NCBI GenBank assembly: GCA_005281725.1
Contig: SSBO01000001.1
Coordinates: 2,650,399 to 2,714,398, forward strand
Origin: Wuchereria bancrofti
Taxonomy: Eukaryota > Nematoda > Chromadorea > Rhabditida > Onchocercidae
Reading direction: 5' to 3'
DNA length: 64,000 nt
Below the pieces are notes generated by a model, which did not search any database, was not told the DNA's origin, and worked only from the letters and a program-made list of their open reading frames with translations. This document shows positions 25,048 to 38,453 of this stretch, in pieces. Position numbers and translations under genes: made by a program. How positions within the stretch are numbered: position 1 is the stretch's first letter; the number at the start of each line of letters is the position of its first letter.

Positions 25048-28000
25048 ATAACTGAAAGAAAAATTTCCTCAACGATTATTTTAATCAAATATATTTGTTA
25101 ACAAATGATGCAAACGAGAAAAGAATTTTCATCAAATTTTATCTAAATATGACAAGCAAAACGACAATTCGATGTTAATTCTGGTTTATTATTTTAAATT
25201 AAATTAGCATTTTAAGTAAACGCTTATAATTGTACTTGTGTTATTTTGATCGGAATAAATTTTACCCTACTTAAAACTATATTGAATTTATTTAATAGAA
25301 TATACAAATGAATTAGGCTATTTGAAAATTATTGTCTTTCTTTTTAACTTATTATTATTGTTATCACTATCTTCCTTTCTTTCCTTCTTTCCTCCTCATG
25401 TATCATTTATTTAATATTGGAATTGAAGTACCTGTTTGATAGTGGTTAATGTCAAGAAAAAAATACATCGTTTAACAGTAATTCATTAATATTTTAGAAA
25501 TTTGATAATTATTTTGTAATTGTTTTTATCTCTCATTTATTTTTGCTCTGTATTGTTTCATTACGTTTTAATGCAATTTTTTCTATTTTGAAATAACAAT
25601 TTTTTTTATAAATTAAATTAATATCTTAAGTATTTATAATTATACCTGTGATGTTTTGATCAGAATGAATTTTGCTGCCAACAATAACAATAGTTCTTTG
25701 TAAGTGTATAATAATAATTAAAATTTTAATTCTCGAACTTAAGTGTAATTGATCAGCTCAGTCTAATTATTAGCTACTTGCAGCTCCTGGGTATTTTATA
25801 AAAAACTAAAGCGTAACGAATTTAATACTGAATAAATTCAGCTTATTTCCCATATAATTTCAATATTTTTAATTTTATAAATTAAATTATTGAAAAAACA
25901 ACTCTTGAATTATTTGATTTCAACAAAATAATTATGGAATTATTAGCTGGAAAGGGAACTAAGAAGTTTTGGTGAACTAATGTATGGAATTTCACTTGTT
26001 TCTATTTTATTTCGTTTTTTCATGATATTTTTTATTTCATGGCATGTTAAATGAACTGAACAAATTACAATTTAAATGATATTAAAATTTTCATTGAAAT
26101 AACAAAGAATTACATAACAAATAGATAAAATGTTAATATTAGCATTGTCGGATACAAAAACAAAATAAAATTTTGAAGAGGAAAAATGAAAAATTACACG
26201 TTATATTAGAATTAAAATTAATATAATTGAACCGAACTGACATAAAAACATAAAAAAGAACAGTAAATCATCTCACACTATTTGCAAGAATTGTTCATTT
26301 CAATTTCAATTGTCAATTTGGAATTAATTAGAGCAGTTTTGTTTATATTAAAATAAAATCATCTTCATTTTAATTACAGAAATATTTTACTTATCGAAAT
26401 TTATCGCAAAGCTGACGAACTTTTGCCAAATAGGATAAAATTCCGCAATCGTTTCCGCTTTTCCGGCATCAGCCTTTGAATTGGAACATAGAAATTAAGT
26501 GATAAATTACCAGTGAGACTATTGCTTGGTAGAAAAGATCATTGACCTTAAATTTATCATTATTTACAGGATTTTTTTACCCGTAGCAGTTGGTGAAAGT
26601 AAATAATAGCAAAAGTATATAATAATAGCTTCAAAAATTTTTCAAATAATAGCTTCAAAAATTTGTGACATATATAGGAACTTTTTTTCACCTACGGCGA
26701 TAAGCAAAATAAACAATAAAAATATCACATCGAAGAAAAACGAAAATTTAATTAAGTTCATATAAGCTAACGACAATAAAAATACTGAATAAATGAACAA
26801 AATGGTATTTGCCTCATTTAGCATAAATTTGAAAATAAAATTAAGAAAAATAATAGTTGTTTATCAATTTTTTTCGAATTTATTGATGATGAAAGTTATG
26901 TCAATGAAACTTTCATTTTTATCGCAAATACATTTTGCAAAATATGTTAGTAACATGTATTTAAGTAAAAATACTTTAATGCATGTTAATATAAGCAAAA
27001 TATAATTTCATCTGGTACTTTAAAAATTGATAATTACCAATACATAAATTTATTAATTGATGCGTTTTTCTAATTTCAAATATTTGCATTTTTCAACATG
27101 AAGGCAGTTATTTTTTACAAACATATTTACAGGCATATACATTTGAAACATTTTTCAATCTTTTCAAAATATTTTATTTGCCTGCGTAAATTTTACATCT
27201 ATTCATTTTATCTACTCGTAATAAAGAAAATTATTTTTTTTTTTTGAACTTGGTTTTGCTTAATTTTCTCTCTGTTTTTTTGCGTACTTGTCAGATGGTG
27301 CGCTTTTTCATCAAAAGTTGATTATCAGCTTTGTTTTATTACCATCATTATTATTCATTATTTACAAAAAAATTCAATTATCACCGATTCGCTTTTTAGA
27401 ATTTCAGGAAAATTATTCTCTATCATTTGCTTTTAATTTGAAATTGACCTATTCGTTTTTCCCTTCTTTCTTTTTTCTTCTCACATCATTCTCAACATTT
27501 ATATATTTGATCATTTCTTAGAAAAAATTGAAATTGAATCAAGTAATATTTGAAATAAAATTAATATAATTGCACCATCAAAAATTTTAACGTTATATTT
27601 ATCCATTTTATGTTTGCATTTTTATATATTTTCAATGACCTGAAATATGACGATGGTACCATTTTTCTCTTTTTTCTTTTCCCTTCCTTATTAACGATTA
27701 TGCAACAGATTAATTGTTTAGTCAGTCATTGCATTCCATTTCGTATAGATTCCTTTTTTTTTATTTTGCTTTTTTCTCACTTAATTATTTGGTACCATTA
27801 CTTTTAGGTTAGCATTACTTCAATTACGATAGGTAATAATACTAATGTTCAGTGCTTCATTATTATTTTTTTTTTTACTATTATTATTATGACGTCAGTA
27901 GAAGAAATTATCTAATTTGTATCCACAAATTAGTAAAATTAATAATCGAATATTGAATGGATTCATTGCATCATCACCATCCGAAAATTTACATTTTCGA

Positions 28001-29674
28001 AATATTTACAGTAGATATCTTAAAAAGTAATCAGAGAAATAATTAAGGAAATCCATATTTAGATTATGACGACTATTATTATTATTATTAACAATCAATT
28101 ATTAGCAATGTATAATATTATTTTCTTTTTTCATTTCTGTATTTTTTCATTAAAATTAGTTTTTTTTTTTTCAATGATTAAGATCAAAAGCCAGTAGTAG
28201 CAATAGTGCTAACAATAAGAGCATATTTATTTTTGCATACATAATCTGTAATAAATGTTTATTTTAATCAAGCAATCACAGCAGGACTTCCAACAGTAAG
28301 CCATGCATGCGGCTTCTTTCTTTTACACAACAATACTTTCACTTTGATGACGCCATCCACAAAATGGATTATTCATTTTCATGTCACTGATCCTTTCCTT
28401 CTTCAATCTTTTCACACTTCCACCTTTTTCATTATAATTTAACATTTCCTCCAGTACTAATGCGCTATGAGATCAATTAATGCATCATAGGGAGATGAGT
28501 TAATTAATTGGTTGGATGATTGCTAATCCTTTGCCAAAAAATTACAGAATGAGTTATTTTTTGGTATAATTTTAGTATCATTTCGACTGAATTATTCTTA
28601 TAAATCACATACTTCCATTGTTATTTATTTATTTTTTTATTTTTATTTAAGATAATATAATTCGTATTAAGAAAACAATAATAATTATATAAATAATAGT
28701 AATGTGACAATAATTATTATTGTTATTTTTATTGTTATTGCAAAAATATTTTATTTTAATGACAATCACATGATAAAGACTAGTGTGCTATTATTACTAC
28801 ATAAAAAATTTTTAATTGGTTTTTCTATCCCGAATGATATTATTTTTTATGAAAGATTAATTAGACATCTTTTTCCTTATTTCAATTAATTTAAAAAACT
28901 AATAAAGGTGATGCAAAAAAGAAATGATTTAAGCACTTTAATAGCATTAAATTATAAAAAAAATTTACTGAGCATCAAACTATCATTGAGAAATATGATA
29001 AAATTTGCTTGCTTTTTGTGTTTATTTATGATTGTTACTAGGTGCTAAATAGGATAATTAATGTATTAATTAACATTGCTGCTTAATAATTGAATGTTTG
29101 AAAATAATTCAGTCATTAGTTTTAATACAGTTAAATGTGGTTGAAATTCCAATGCTCACCAAATAAATGTTTATTACTTGAATGAATGAATAAACAAATA
29201 TATGAATGAATAAGCAAATAAAAAATAAATAAGCGAGGTGAAAACGAATAACATGCACAAATTTTGGTAATGTCTGAAAACAACCACAGAAATATTTTTA
29301 GAATATTTGTATCGCAACAAACTATCATTTTTTTTTTTGAATAACTAAGTTGATTACTTCATTTCGATTTTTTATTGTACAAAAATTGCATAGTTGTCAA
29401 CTGATAATGTTTTATCAGTTTTTATTGATAAATTGAATAGCACAATATTGTGAAGCTTGATCCGGACACTCACTACAATATTTTTTTTTTTGTTCGTAGT
29501 ACTATATATACGATTGCATCTCTAGTATTAATGAAATAAATAAATAGCGATTTAGATAGCACTTAATTCTAACCAAAGTATTGTTGCTGCACATAAATTA
29601 TAAATACAGTTTATCATTATTTCTAAATATAAATTCTCTTTCACGTATAACATTTATCTTATATTACTAAAATT

Positions 29675-29793
29675 GACTATTGCTACAATGATATAACAAA
29701 GATTGATTAATGCTACGATGATATAATGAAAACCGGGTAATGCTACAATGATACAACAAAGATCGAATAATGTGCATTGGTATAACAAAAATT
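29675..29793. repeat. 30-bp minisatellite, four copies
   Basis: Four tandem, imperfect 30-bp units start at 29675, 29705, 29735 and 29765 (the last is 29 bp). Each contains a variant of TAATGCTACAATGATATAAC. The copies differ by several substitutions, so the array is not recent. Confidence 0.85.
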
Positions 29794-31714
29794 GCTTATT
29801 CTGAACTGACAGAAATCTGGCTTCTTTTTTTACACACATTTTCATATTTTGCATTAAATAAGTCGACAATTGATAGTTTTCCATCGTTGATAATTGGTTA
29901 TGGGATGAAAATATCGTATAATTGTTGGTTACGATAGATGAATCATGAATTAATGAATGAATGAATGACAGATATATTTACAGAAATAAATAAATAAGTA
30001 AGTAAATAAATAAATGGATAAATAAATAGAAAAATGCAAAATTTTATTAACAAATTATATAATAATAAGTAATTTTAGCTCAAAAAATCATTTTACTAAA
30101 TAGCAACAATACAATAACTAGTAGAACTAACAGAAGGAGCAACAGGAGGAAATAGTATTTATTATGAAAATTGGTACCTAAGTGGGGAACGGAAAGGAGA
30201 GAGAGAGGGCAAGAAGATTGGTAAGCTGCATCAATTCATTAATTCTAGGCTATTTTTATCCATTTTCCCCTTCGACCACTTAAAGTACCAATTGATGAAT
30301 TCAGTCATACATAGATACATTGAGTATTACGGTATTTTAGACTATTAACTATGACTATTACTGTGTGCTTATTACGATTGCTATTGCTAAACATACAATA
30401 AAAACAAATAAATTGTAGGTTTTGTGGTTTAATTGATTATAAAATAGCAAAATAATAGAAAGGATTTAGGAAAAATAAAAGGATTAAGAAGAGAAAGTGA
30501 AGAAACAAATGAGAGAGAGAGAGAGAATGAATGAATGAATGAATGAATAATTGTAAAAGAGTACCATCACAATAGCAACAGCATCAACAACAACTATTAC
30601 TACTACTACTACTACTACTATTACGATGAACGATTGACTATTATCCACTTCAGAAAAAAGTGTAGTAAAATTGCCATCCCAAATAATCCAACCAATTGAG
30701 TACTTCATGCTACTCTTATCGATATGCATAAATGCACTTAACATTTATATCCAGTTCAACTAAATTCATCCCATCAATTTTTCTTTTTCTCTTTTTTTAA
30801 AACTATTTTTCATTCGTTCAGTTTAGTAAATTTAATCTTTTTCTCCTTTGCCATTATTTTTTATTTAATTAAATTTAAATTGTACTAAATATAAAATGGG
30901 TATTTCATAAATTTATTGCGAAAAGTCATTTATTTTTACAAATGGTCAGTAAAAGATTGTATAACAGAACCTTTTATAAATAATTATTATTTATTAATAT
31001 ATTTTTCAAGAAAAGATAAGAAAGAGGAAGAAGAAAGAGAAATGAGAAAATAGTAAAATTTCATCTATGAAAAGAAGACATTAAGAAAAAAGAAAAGAGT
31101 TCATTTTTATTTCAACTTTTTTAAAGAAGTAATAATATTTCAATAATCCTTGTATTTTAATCCTTTATATAATATACTTTAGTATTTTCTGAGCTTTCAA
31201 ATCAACTGACCTAATTTTTCTCCTTCACTTGATGCATCATCCCTTACATCAATTTCACATTTTTGCATTCTTCTTGAAAAGCATTTAATAATATTACATA
31301 TCACATGCTATTGATTGAAGATCAAAAACACTAATAATCGTGATGTTCAAATGATTGAATTTATGATTGATCAAATTTTGAAATTAAATTTCAAATTTTC
31401 CTATAATATTTAATGAACTGCTTAAAGTGATTAATAGAAATGTCAGTATATTCGTTTAATTTTGTGTATTCAAATAATTATTTTCGGTCAATTTCTACAA
31501 AGCTATGACTAATTTATGCTTTAAAATTAGTTCAATTAAATAACTGAGCTGTATGAAACTAATAAAGTTAATAATAGATGTCAAAATATGCTGCTTTTGT
31601 GTTTATATCTTTATGTAAATTTTTATTTAACATCCACCGTATAATTAATAATGTTAAAAACTCATTTATCATATCTTTTACTATTTTGCTTCATTTAAGA
31701 TTTTCGTTTCTAAT

Positions 31715-31869
31715 TTATAATTATTAAGACATAAATATATATGATTGTGCTTAAGAAAGCATTAACTTTAACAAATATTATCAAACAATTACGTTGACAT
31801 CTAATTGGTATCAATTTGCTTCATTTTTTTTATCTCTTAATATATGTATTTATGTCTTAATAATTATAA
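31715..31869. repeat. Short inverted repeat, possible foldback or MITE
   Basis: TTATAATTATTAAGACATAA at 31715 is followed after about 110 bp by its reverse complement ending at 31869. The arms match perfectly for 23 bp and nearly so a few bases further in. The whole unit is about 155 bp and AT-rich, so it could be a small miniature transposon relic or a hairpin. Confidence 0.6.
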
Positions 31870-32492
31870 TACAGCTAGTAACGTTCAAGTATGATGTAAA
31901 TAATACAATTAAAATTCAATTAGAAAATTTCATAATTTACGCCTCAATTCTGTGAACAGTTACTTTGAGTTATTTAAGTACAATTTTCTTTGATTTAAAT
32001 TTAACCTAAATATTTTAACACATTAAAATTTAATCATTTATGATATATATTTGTTATACTTACCATCATGATATAAATGATAACAAAAGTAATCATATAT
32101 GCTGTGTCAGATTTCTCAAATTTGTTTTTAATTTTTCGTTTAAACCAATGAATGATGATGACAAATTTTCAGGCTTAGCATCTGCTTCGAAAATATGGTA
32201 GAAATGTCTCAGGAGAGATTGAATGGATATTTTATCATTCTTTCTTCGCGTATCCCTCACGGTGTTATCTGTCTATCTCTCTGGTATATTAAGTTCTTTC
32301 ACTTCAATATCATAAACATTTTACAGTAAACAATAAACAACCTTGATGTAATGATGTACTATCAATCAAATGATATTTAGCGTGTCACAAATAATAAGAT
32401 TAACCAAGGCATGCAATGTTATCTGCGCTTTTATCAACATTATCATCACCATAATTATCATTACTATCATCATTACCGCTATTGTTGTCACT

Positions 32493-32576
32493 AAAATTGA
32501 TGATTTTGTCTCTTTCATATAAAATTGATGATTTTGTCTCTTTCATATAAAATTGATGATTTTGTCACTCCCATAT
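32493..32576. repeat. 28-bp tandem repeat, three copies
   Basis: Units starting at 32493, 32521 and 32549 each begin AAAATTGATGATTTTGTC. The first two are identical and the third differs in its last few bases. Confidence 0.9.
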
Positions 32577-35394
32577 CTTTTATTAAATACCGCTTCACAT
32601 TGCTGATGATAATGTTGGGCGCTAATGGCACAATCTCTAACAGATTTCGAAAGGTATTAATTCGGGTTAAATGAAAAAAAAAAGAGAAATGGCTATGTCA
32701 CATTTAGTAAATTCTCTTTGTCGGTTCTAATAAATCCTCCCGGAAAAGAGAAGATGGAACTGAAATGAAGCGGAATAACATCAAATGCTTCCTTCCTTTT
32801 TTCTCCGCTTTTAAGGATTGAATTGACGGAGTGTTGGAAGGCAAGAGAAACTGAAGGGAGATAAAAAGAAGAGAAAAGAAGGTGACAAGATCGAAGAAAG
32901 GTAAAAAAAATGACAGAATGGATGAAGATGACAACATACTCTTTTTTAGCTAACACTAAATTTGCATCAGTTAATTTTTAATATAGAATATCTCAATGAT
33001 TTCAGCTCAAAAAAAAGTACCACAATTTTCCATAAGCAATTTTTATACTTTTTATGCTTTTTAAAAAAAGCGAATTCCTTTTGAAAAATATTATTGTATC
33101 GTTCAAGAAGAAAAAAGAAATATATAAATAGATGTACTGCAGTAAAATTATTAAGTGAAAAAATTGAAATTACGGTTAAAAAATTAAAATTATAATAAAG
33201 CAATTTTTTCGTTTACGAGTAATTCAAAGTTATATTTCTTTTATTCCATAAATTCTGGAGGAAACTTTGTTATAAGATTATAAGATAGCTAATTATTATT
33301 TCATATTTATATTTCCTAATTATGTCAAAAATTTGTTGCTAAATTTTCATTACTTTTACAGTAATGCATAAATAGTTACACTGCAACAAAATTATTAAGC
33401 ACTGAATGCATTTGAAATTTAATTTTACAAGTCTACTAAATCTCTTAAATTATAATAAATCATTTAACTATTTAAATTTACTATATTATAGCAAGATGAA
33501 AAAGCAAATTATATAAGTGATGTCATATGTTTATCCTACTAATAATTTTTTTTTCTATTTCTTTGAAATATTTGAATCTAAACTTTATATAATTTACAGT
33601 TCCTATCCTTTCATATTGATTTAATATTTAGTTAGTTATTCATGTAAGCTATTTATCATTATTAAAAATTTTCTTTTATCTCGCATAATTTAAACCACAA
33701 AAATATATTTGCATCCCAATCTTTACTAAATTATTTGAATGCTAAGTCTCAGATTTCAATTGAATTAATTCATATTTACATTATGCCAATTAATCATTTC
33801 CATTTTTCATTTTTAACACCATCGAATAAAATGATTTTTTGTTTTCTTCTACTTTGAAAAATTAATTATTTACATAGTTATTAAAGAAGGGAAAAAGGTA
33901 AGTTTGTTAAAAATGGACGAATAAATTTTACCGCAAATTTATCAAATGAATGCGATGAAAAGATTCATCCGGAAGAAAAGATAAAAGAAAAACGAAAGAA
34001 CTAACTACAAATCATTTCAATAAATAGTCTTAATTGCTATTTTATTTGTATGCATGCATACCTGCATGCACAAATGAATGTATATATACATATGTGTGTG
34101 TATGTGGTGTGTGTGCGCATATGTCCATTTATCACGTGCCGATATTATTCGGTCATTTCTACTGGTCAGTAGAATTAGCCAATCGGTTAGTTTGTTAGTT
34201 TCGCTCGTTAGTTAGTCCGTCAGTCAGTCTTATTCATCCTTTGATCCGTACCGCTTTTCCATTTACGATAATGCAGATTGCCTTTTTTGTTCGTATTGTT
34301 ATTCTGAGGAGAGATTTCGAGGAGTACCAAATACAATACAGTCATTTCATTCATGGATTTTATAGATTAGGACAGAATTATCGTTTGGTCAATATGCTAT
34401 GATTGAATGTTTTGTTTGAAACAATTCCCACTTTACGACTGTATCATTTTGCGCTTTTCTTTTTTGTTTTTGTTTTGTTTAATTTTGATCTTATCTTACT
34501 GTAGTAATAGAAGTGTATGTTGTTAAATTTACAGCAGGAAAAACAAAAAGGAACGGAATCGATCACTGGATTAATTTTAATAAACTTTAATTAAAAAAGA
34601 GCGAAGAATTTTAAGATGAAGAGGAATACAATGGTTTAGGAAAAAGCGGGAAGCGGGAGAGGAAAAAAAGAAAGAAAATTTTGAAGGATATTTAATCTGA
34701 CAAATGAACAGCATGATAAACCTTTCTTAGTCAAGGCTAATCCGCTTTCTTTAACCTTTGACATCAAATTACCACCCCGATAGGTGCCTTGTTGCGAGAT
34801 AATATCTCTTCTTGCTATATTTTACACTTGTTTACATTTTTAAGGTCAAAGAATATGAAAGTATGTGTAAGATGAAATGAACCGCGAAAAAATATTTTTT
34901 TTTTTAAAAAAAAGGAGCAATGTAAGAGAAACTAAAAAAGCATAAATTTTTCTATTTTTTCTTTATAATTTTCTGAATATAAAATTTGCATATTTAATAC
35001 AAATTAATTGTCACCGAACTATTACTTTACAAGTGTCTATTGTAGGAGTAATATCTTTCATCCTGTTCTATACCTGTTTGAACTTAAAGTCAAAGGCTAA
35101 CAACAAAAAGTATATTCATGGAATAAAATGAATTAATCGGGAACTAAAATGAACTAAAATCACAAAACAGAATAAGAAAAAATGAAACATTCAAATTTCA
35201 TTTTAATTATTTGTCGTTAATTTTCAGCTACCTCTGCTAATTTACATATTTAAAAATCAATCAGTTCTTTTTTCATTGAAATTTAAGTTAGAAACAAATG
35301 AATGAATTAGAAATTAGTACCACTTGATTAAATTTTGTAAATTTCAATCTTTTCGCTTTCTCAGAAGGAACGGAACACTCATTTTAATAATAAT

Positions 35395-35590
35395 TCAAAA
35401 TCACGGGCAGGTCAGGGACCATTTTCCGGGAGCCTAAAGGCGGAGCCATTACAATTACCATTTCTCCACCCTTTTTTGTTCCTTCCTTCCCCACCACTAT
35501 CCATTTCAAACATACATTTCCGACATGATGATATTATCCGGTACAGGAACGAAATGTCGTCCGCTTCCTGAAACAATTTCCCGAATTCTA
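35395..35590. promoter_or_regulatory. GC-richer block upstream of the bHLH gene
   Basis: Within very AT-rich surroundings this stretch has many G and C bases, including GGCAGGTCAGGGACC, GGGAGCCTAAAGGCGGAGCC and TTCCTTCCTTCCCCACCAC. It lies 0.3-0.5 kb before the start codon and holds no open frame of note. It may be the promoter or a conserved proximal enhancer. This is inference from composition and position. Confidence 0.45.
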
Positions 35591-35899
35591 ATTTTTGATA
35601 TAATAATTTTAGAAATTTGGTATAATATTTTTAAAAAGATTTTGTTATCATATTGCTAAATTTGGCAAGCATAAATTACAATAATATTTTTTGATTAATT
35701 CAGTTAATACTATCATTTAAGTCAGGGATTTACTATAGCACTAGCATATGATTAAAACAAAATATGAAACAATTTTAACTAATAGAATTAAGTTATAATC
35801 AAGAAATCTAAATAAACAAAAAAAAAATTCCTATCAATATTCTTCGATATCTTTTGTTACAGTATCATATGTCATCATTATCATCATCATTTTGTTTAC

Positions 35900-35901
35900 A
35901 G
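35900..35901 (+). promoter_or_regulatory. Candidate splice or trans-splice acceptor of the bHLH gene
   Basis: TTTTGTTTACAG ends at this AG, 4 nt before the ATG. It supports the chosen start, either through spliced-leader addition or a non-coding first exon. Confidence 0.5.
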
Positions 35902-35905
35902 AATA

Positions 35906-38453
35906 ATGACAGTTCCATCAACAGTTGCATCAAGTGAGACAGCAATAATTTCTACGACATTTGATGCTATTAATAAATCACGAATGCGCCGCCAAAAAGC
36001 AAACACGCGGGAAAGGAATCGCATGCACGGCTTAAATCGCGCGTTAGACAAATTACGTCAACGTGTCCCAATAACAACTCAACATCAAAAACTTTCCAAA
36101 ATTGAAACGTTACGATTAGCAAGGTTTTATGATTGTGTCTAAATTTTGTTTTTTTTTTTATTTTTTTTTTCACACTTTATGTCTAAATTTTTGATTATAA
36201 TAATTCTAATGGCAGTTTAATAGACAAAAAGAAACTAATTATATTATGGCTAATTCATTTAAAAGTTATTTAAAAAAAGAAATTTTTTTAATTTACTAAT
36301 TAATAATAGTTTCAAAAAAATCACCATTAATAATTTTTTAAATACTCGATACAAATTTATTTGTTAAAACTTACTTACCTTATCTCCATACCGAACATAA
36401 CTATCTAATGACTTATGTTTATACAACTAATTTATATTTATACAAGCTTTTTACAAATTTTCACGCTTTCAATTCATAATTCATATATTCATTTCGATAT
36501 TTGCCTTAAACGAATAACTTTTCATCATATTCGAGCAAAAATGCTTATTATGAAATGAAACTTATATCAGATTACGGTCAATAAGTATAATCAATCAAAA
36601 TTGAAACTAATCAAAAGGCGCCATTAAATGTCGCATAAACCTTTCGATAAATAACGTATTGTCTCAAGTAGTAATAACTTCTAATTTACAAATAAGGATT
36701 ACGGTAATCACACCATAACGTTCTTTCCTAAACTTTGCGCTTTATTTGCAATTATCCATTATTATTATTACTAACATTATTTATTATTATTATTGTGTTA
36801 CTGTGATTTTTATTATTAGCGTTATTGTATTTCAGTGCTGAGACAGCAGTGTCATTTATTATTTACAAAAGCTTAACCCATTTTTATTTTCGATTTGCTT
36901 TTTAGCATTTTTGGAAAATCATTGTTTATCATTTATTGTTAACACGATACAACCGACCTATCCGTTTTTCCTTTCGTTCTTTTTTCAGCTATGTTAAATT
37001 GCATCATTTCAACGAGCATTTCTTATCTGGAATAACTTATTATGCACACACACATACACACACACACACACACGTATATATACAGAAGACAATAATTAAT
37101 TATAATTCTAATGCAATTGAACGATATAAAATAATTTAATTAAGCAGATGAGATAAATAAGAGCTAAGGTTGACCTTGTCATTGCTGGATGATTTCAATA
37201 AAAATAATAATGAGCCATTGCGACTAGAAACAATAATTTCTCCATCACTTCATTTCTGATCTCATCTGGTGATCATTTTCTAAATTGTCATCATCCTTTT
37301 TACACCTATATACCTTTAATTAGTACCCTTATATCATCACCTTTTTACATTAACCTAATTGATTTATCTTTTATTCTCCTCCTCCCATCCTTTTTTTCAC
37401 TTTCTCCTTCCATTTAATAGCAACTAATTTCAAAACTGCAAGTTTAATGTTTCCTAATTTATAGTTTCTAATTTTCTTCCATAATTCTATTGTTTGCAGT
37501 TAATTCCCAATCTTCTTTCTTAAATTTTGATATAAGTCTTGACTTGAAAAACAAGAAATTAAGATCATATATTATGAAATATATCATATATTTGATCTAT
37601 ATAACCATAATTTGTTTTAATTTATATTATGTAGACTAATTCCTCTCAGCTCCATTAATTTTAATTTTACCAAAACATTTTCTCGACGGAATAAATAAAT
37701 AAATATATAAATATATATATATATTTTAATCAAACAATATGACAATATAATGATGGTGATCATTAATGATAACAAAAGTAGTAGTAGTAGTAGTGCAGTA
37801 ATTTTCTAAATTTGATCTCAAACAATTATTATTAATTATCATTAATTAATTGATAATTAATGATAGTAATAGTTAAGCATTTAAATTTCATAAATATTAT
37901 GATATGATTTTTCTTTTACAGGAATTATATAGCTGCACTGGATCATATTTTGGATAGTAATGTACAACCAAGTGCTTTAGAATATGCAAATATGTTAAGT
38001 AATGGAATGAGTCAAACTACAACAAATTTAATTGCAACCTTACTTCGTGTACCACCTCGCTTACTTGCATTAACTCAACAGCAGCAACATCATCAACAAC
38101 AACAACAGCAACGACAACAGAAACAACAACAACAACGTTATCAACGCAGTACTTGTTATCATCAAAATTATCATTCATATCTACAAGAGGATGAATATAA
38201 TAATCATCATAATCTTACAACTGTTTTATATCCTACTAAATCAACAACTAATCTTTCGGAATGCATTTCATCCATTCAGTCATCAAACTTCAATCAATAT
38301 AGTAGCTTTATAGATGCTATCAATGTGCAAAATATTGAATGTAATCAGTCCATTCCGATGCAAATGTCAACAACGTCTAAATTTCATCCAACATCAAATA
38401 TTCCAGCAGATACTATTATACCATTACTACCAGTCGGTTTTCATTGTAAATAG
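35906..38453 (+). CDS. cnd-1: NeuroD/CND-1-type bHLH transcription factor
   Basis: Nuclear class II bHLH protein that would pair with an E/daughterless partner on E-boxes to drive neuronal fate. Two exons, 35906-36123 and 37922-38453, give 249 residues. The basic region and helix 1 are in exon 1 (about residues 29-53, with [10 protein letters not shown]). The [20 protein letters not shown] helix 2 is split by the 1.8 kb intron. [10 protein letters not shown] and [11 protein letters not shown](R/K)NYI are diagnostic of the NeuroD group, not neurogenin. Exon 2 has a Gln-rich tract with His, Arg and Lys (about residues 125-146), then an Asn/Ser/His-rich tail without further domains. The N-terminus is only 28 residues and there is no long acidic activation domain. 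The ATG follows a TTTACAG acceptor by 4 nt. Confidence 0.9.
37047..37072 (+). repeat. CA microsatellite in the bHLH intron
   Basis: A short (CA)n tract interrupted once by CATA, inside the single intron of the bHLH gene. An AT/AAAT-rich run lies further on near 37690-37722. Confidence 0.85.

Larger units (their letters stand above)
25048..35905. other. Long gene-free region upstream of the bHLH gene
   Basis: About 10.9 kb with no recognisable exon on either strand. Content: AT-rich DNA, short microsatellites (GA then ATGA near 30511-30549, ACT near 30598-30622, TG near 34090-34118), a 30-bp minisatellite (29675-29793), an inverted repeat (31715-31869), a 28-bp triplicate (32493-32576) and a GC-richer stretch close to the bHLH start (35395-35590). 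Such space around a developmental transcription factor usually holds enhancers. Confidence 0.6.

Noticed and set aside
27288..27807. Hydrophobic open frames of 65-77 codons
   Set aside because: T-rich DNA translates as Phe/Leu/Ile-rich membrane-like peptides; no conserved feature and no splice structure.
29675..29793. CRISPR-like array
   Set aside because: Units are contiguous, with no unique spacers between them, and the DNA is eukaryotic.
25048..35905. Possible bacterial endosymbiont (Wolbachia-type) insertion in the gene desert
   Set aside because: No long intron-free frames or bacterial-like genes; the composition is uniform with the surrounding nematode DNA.
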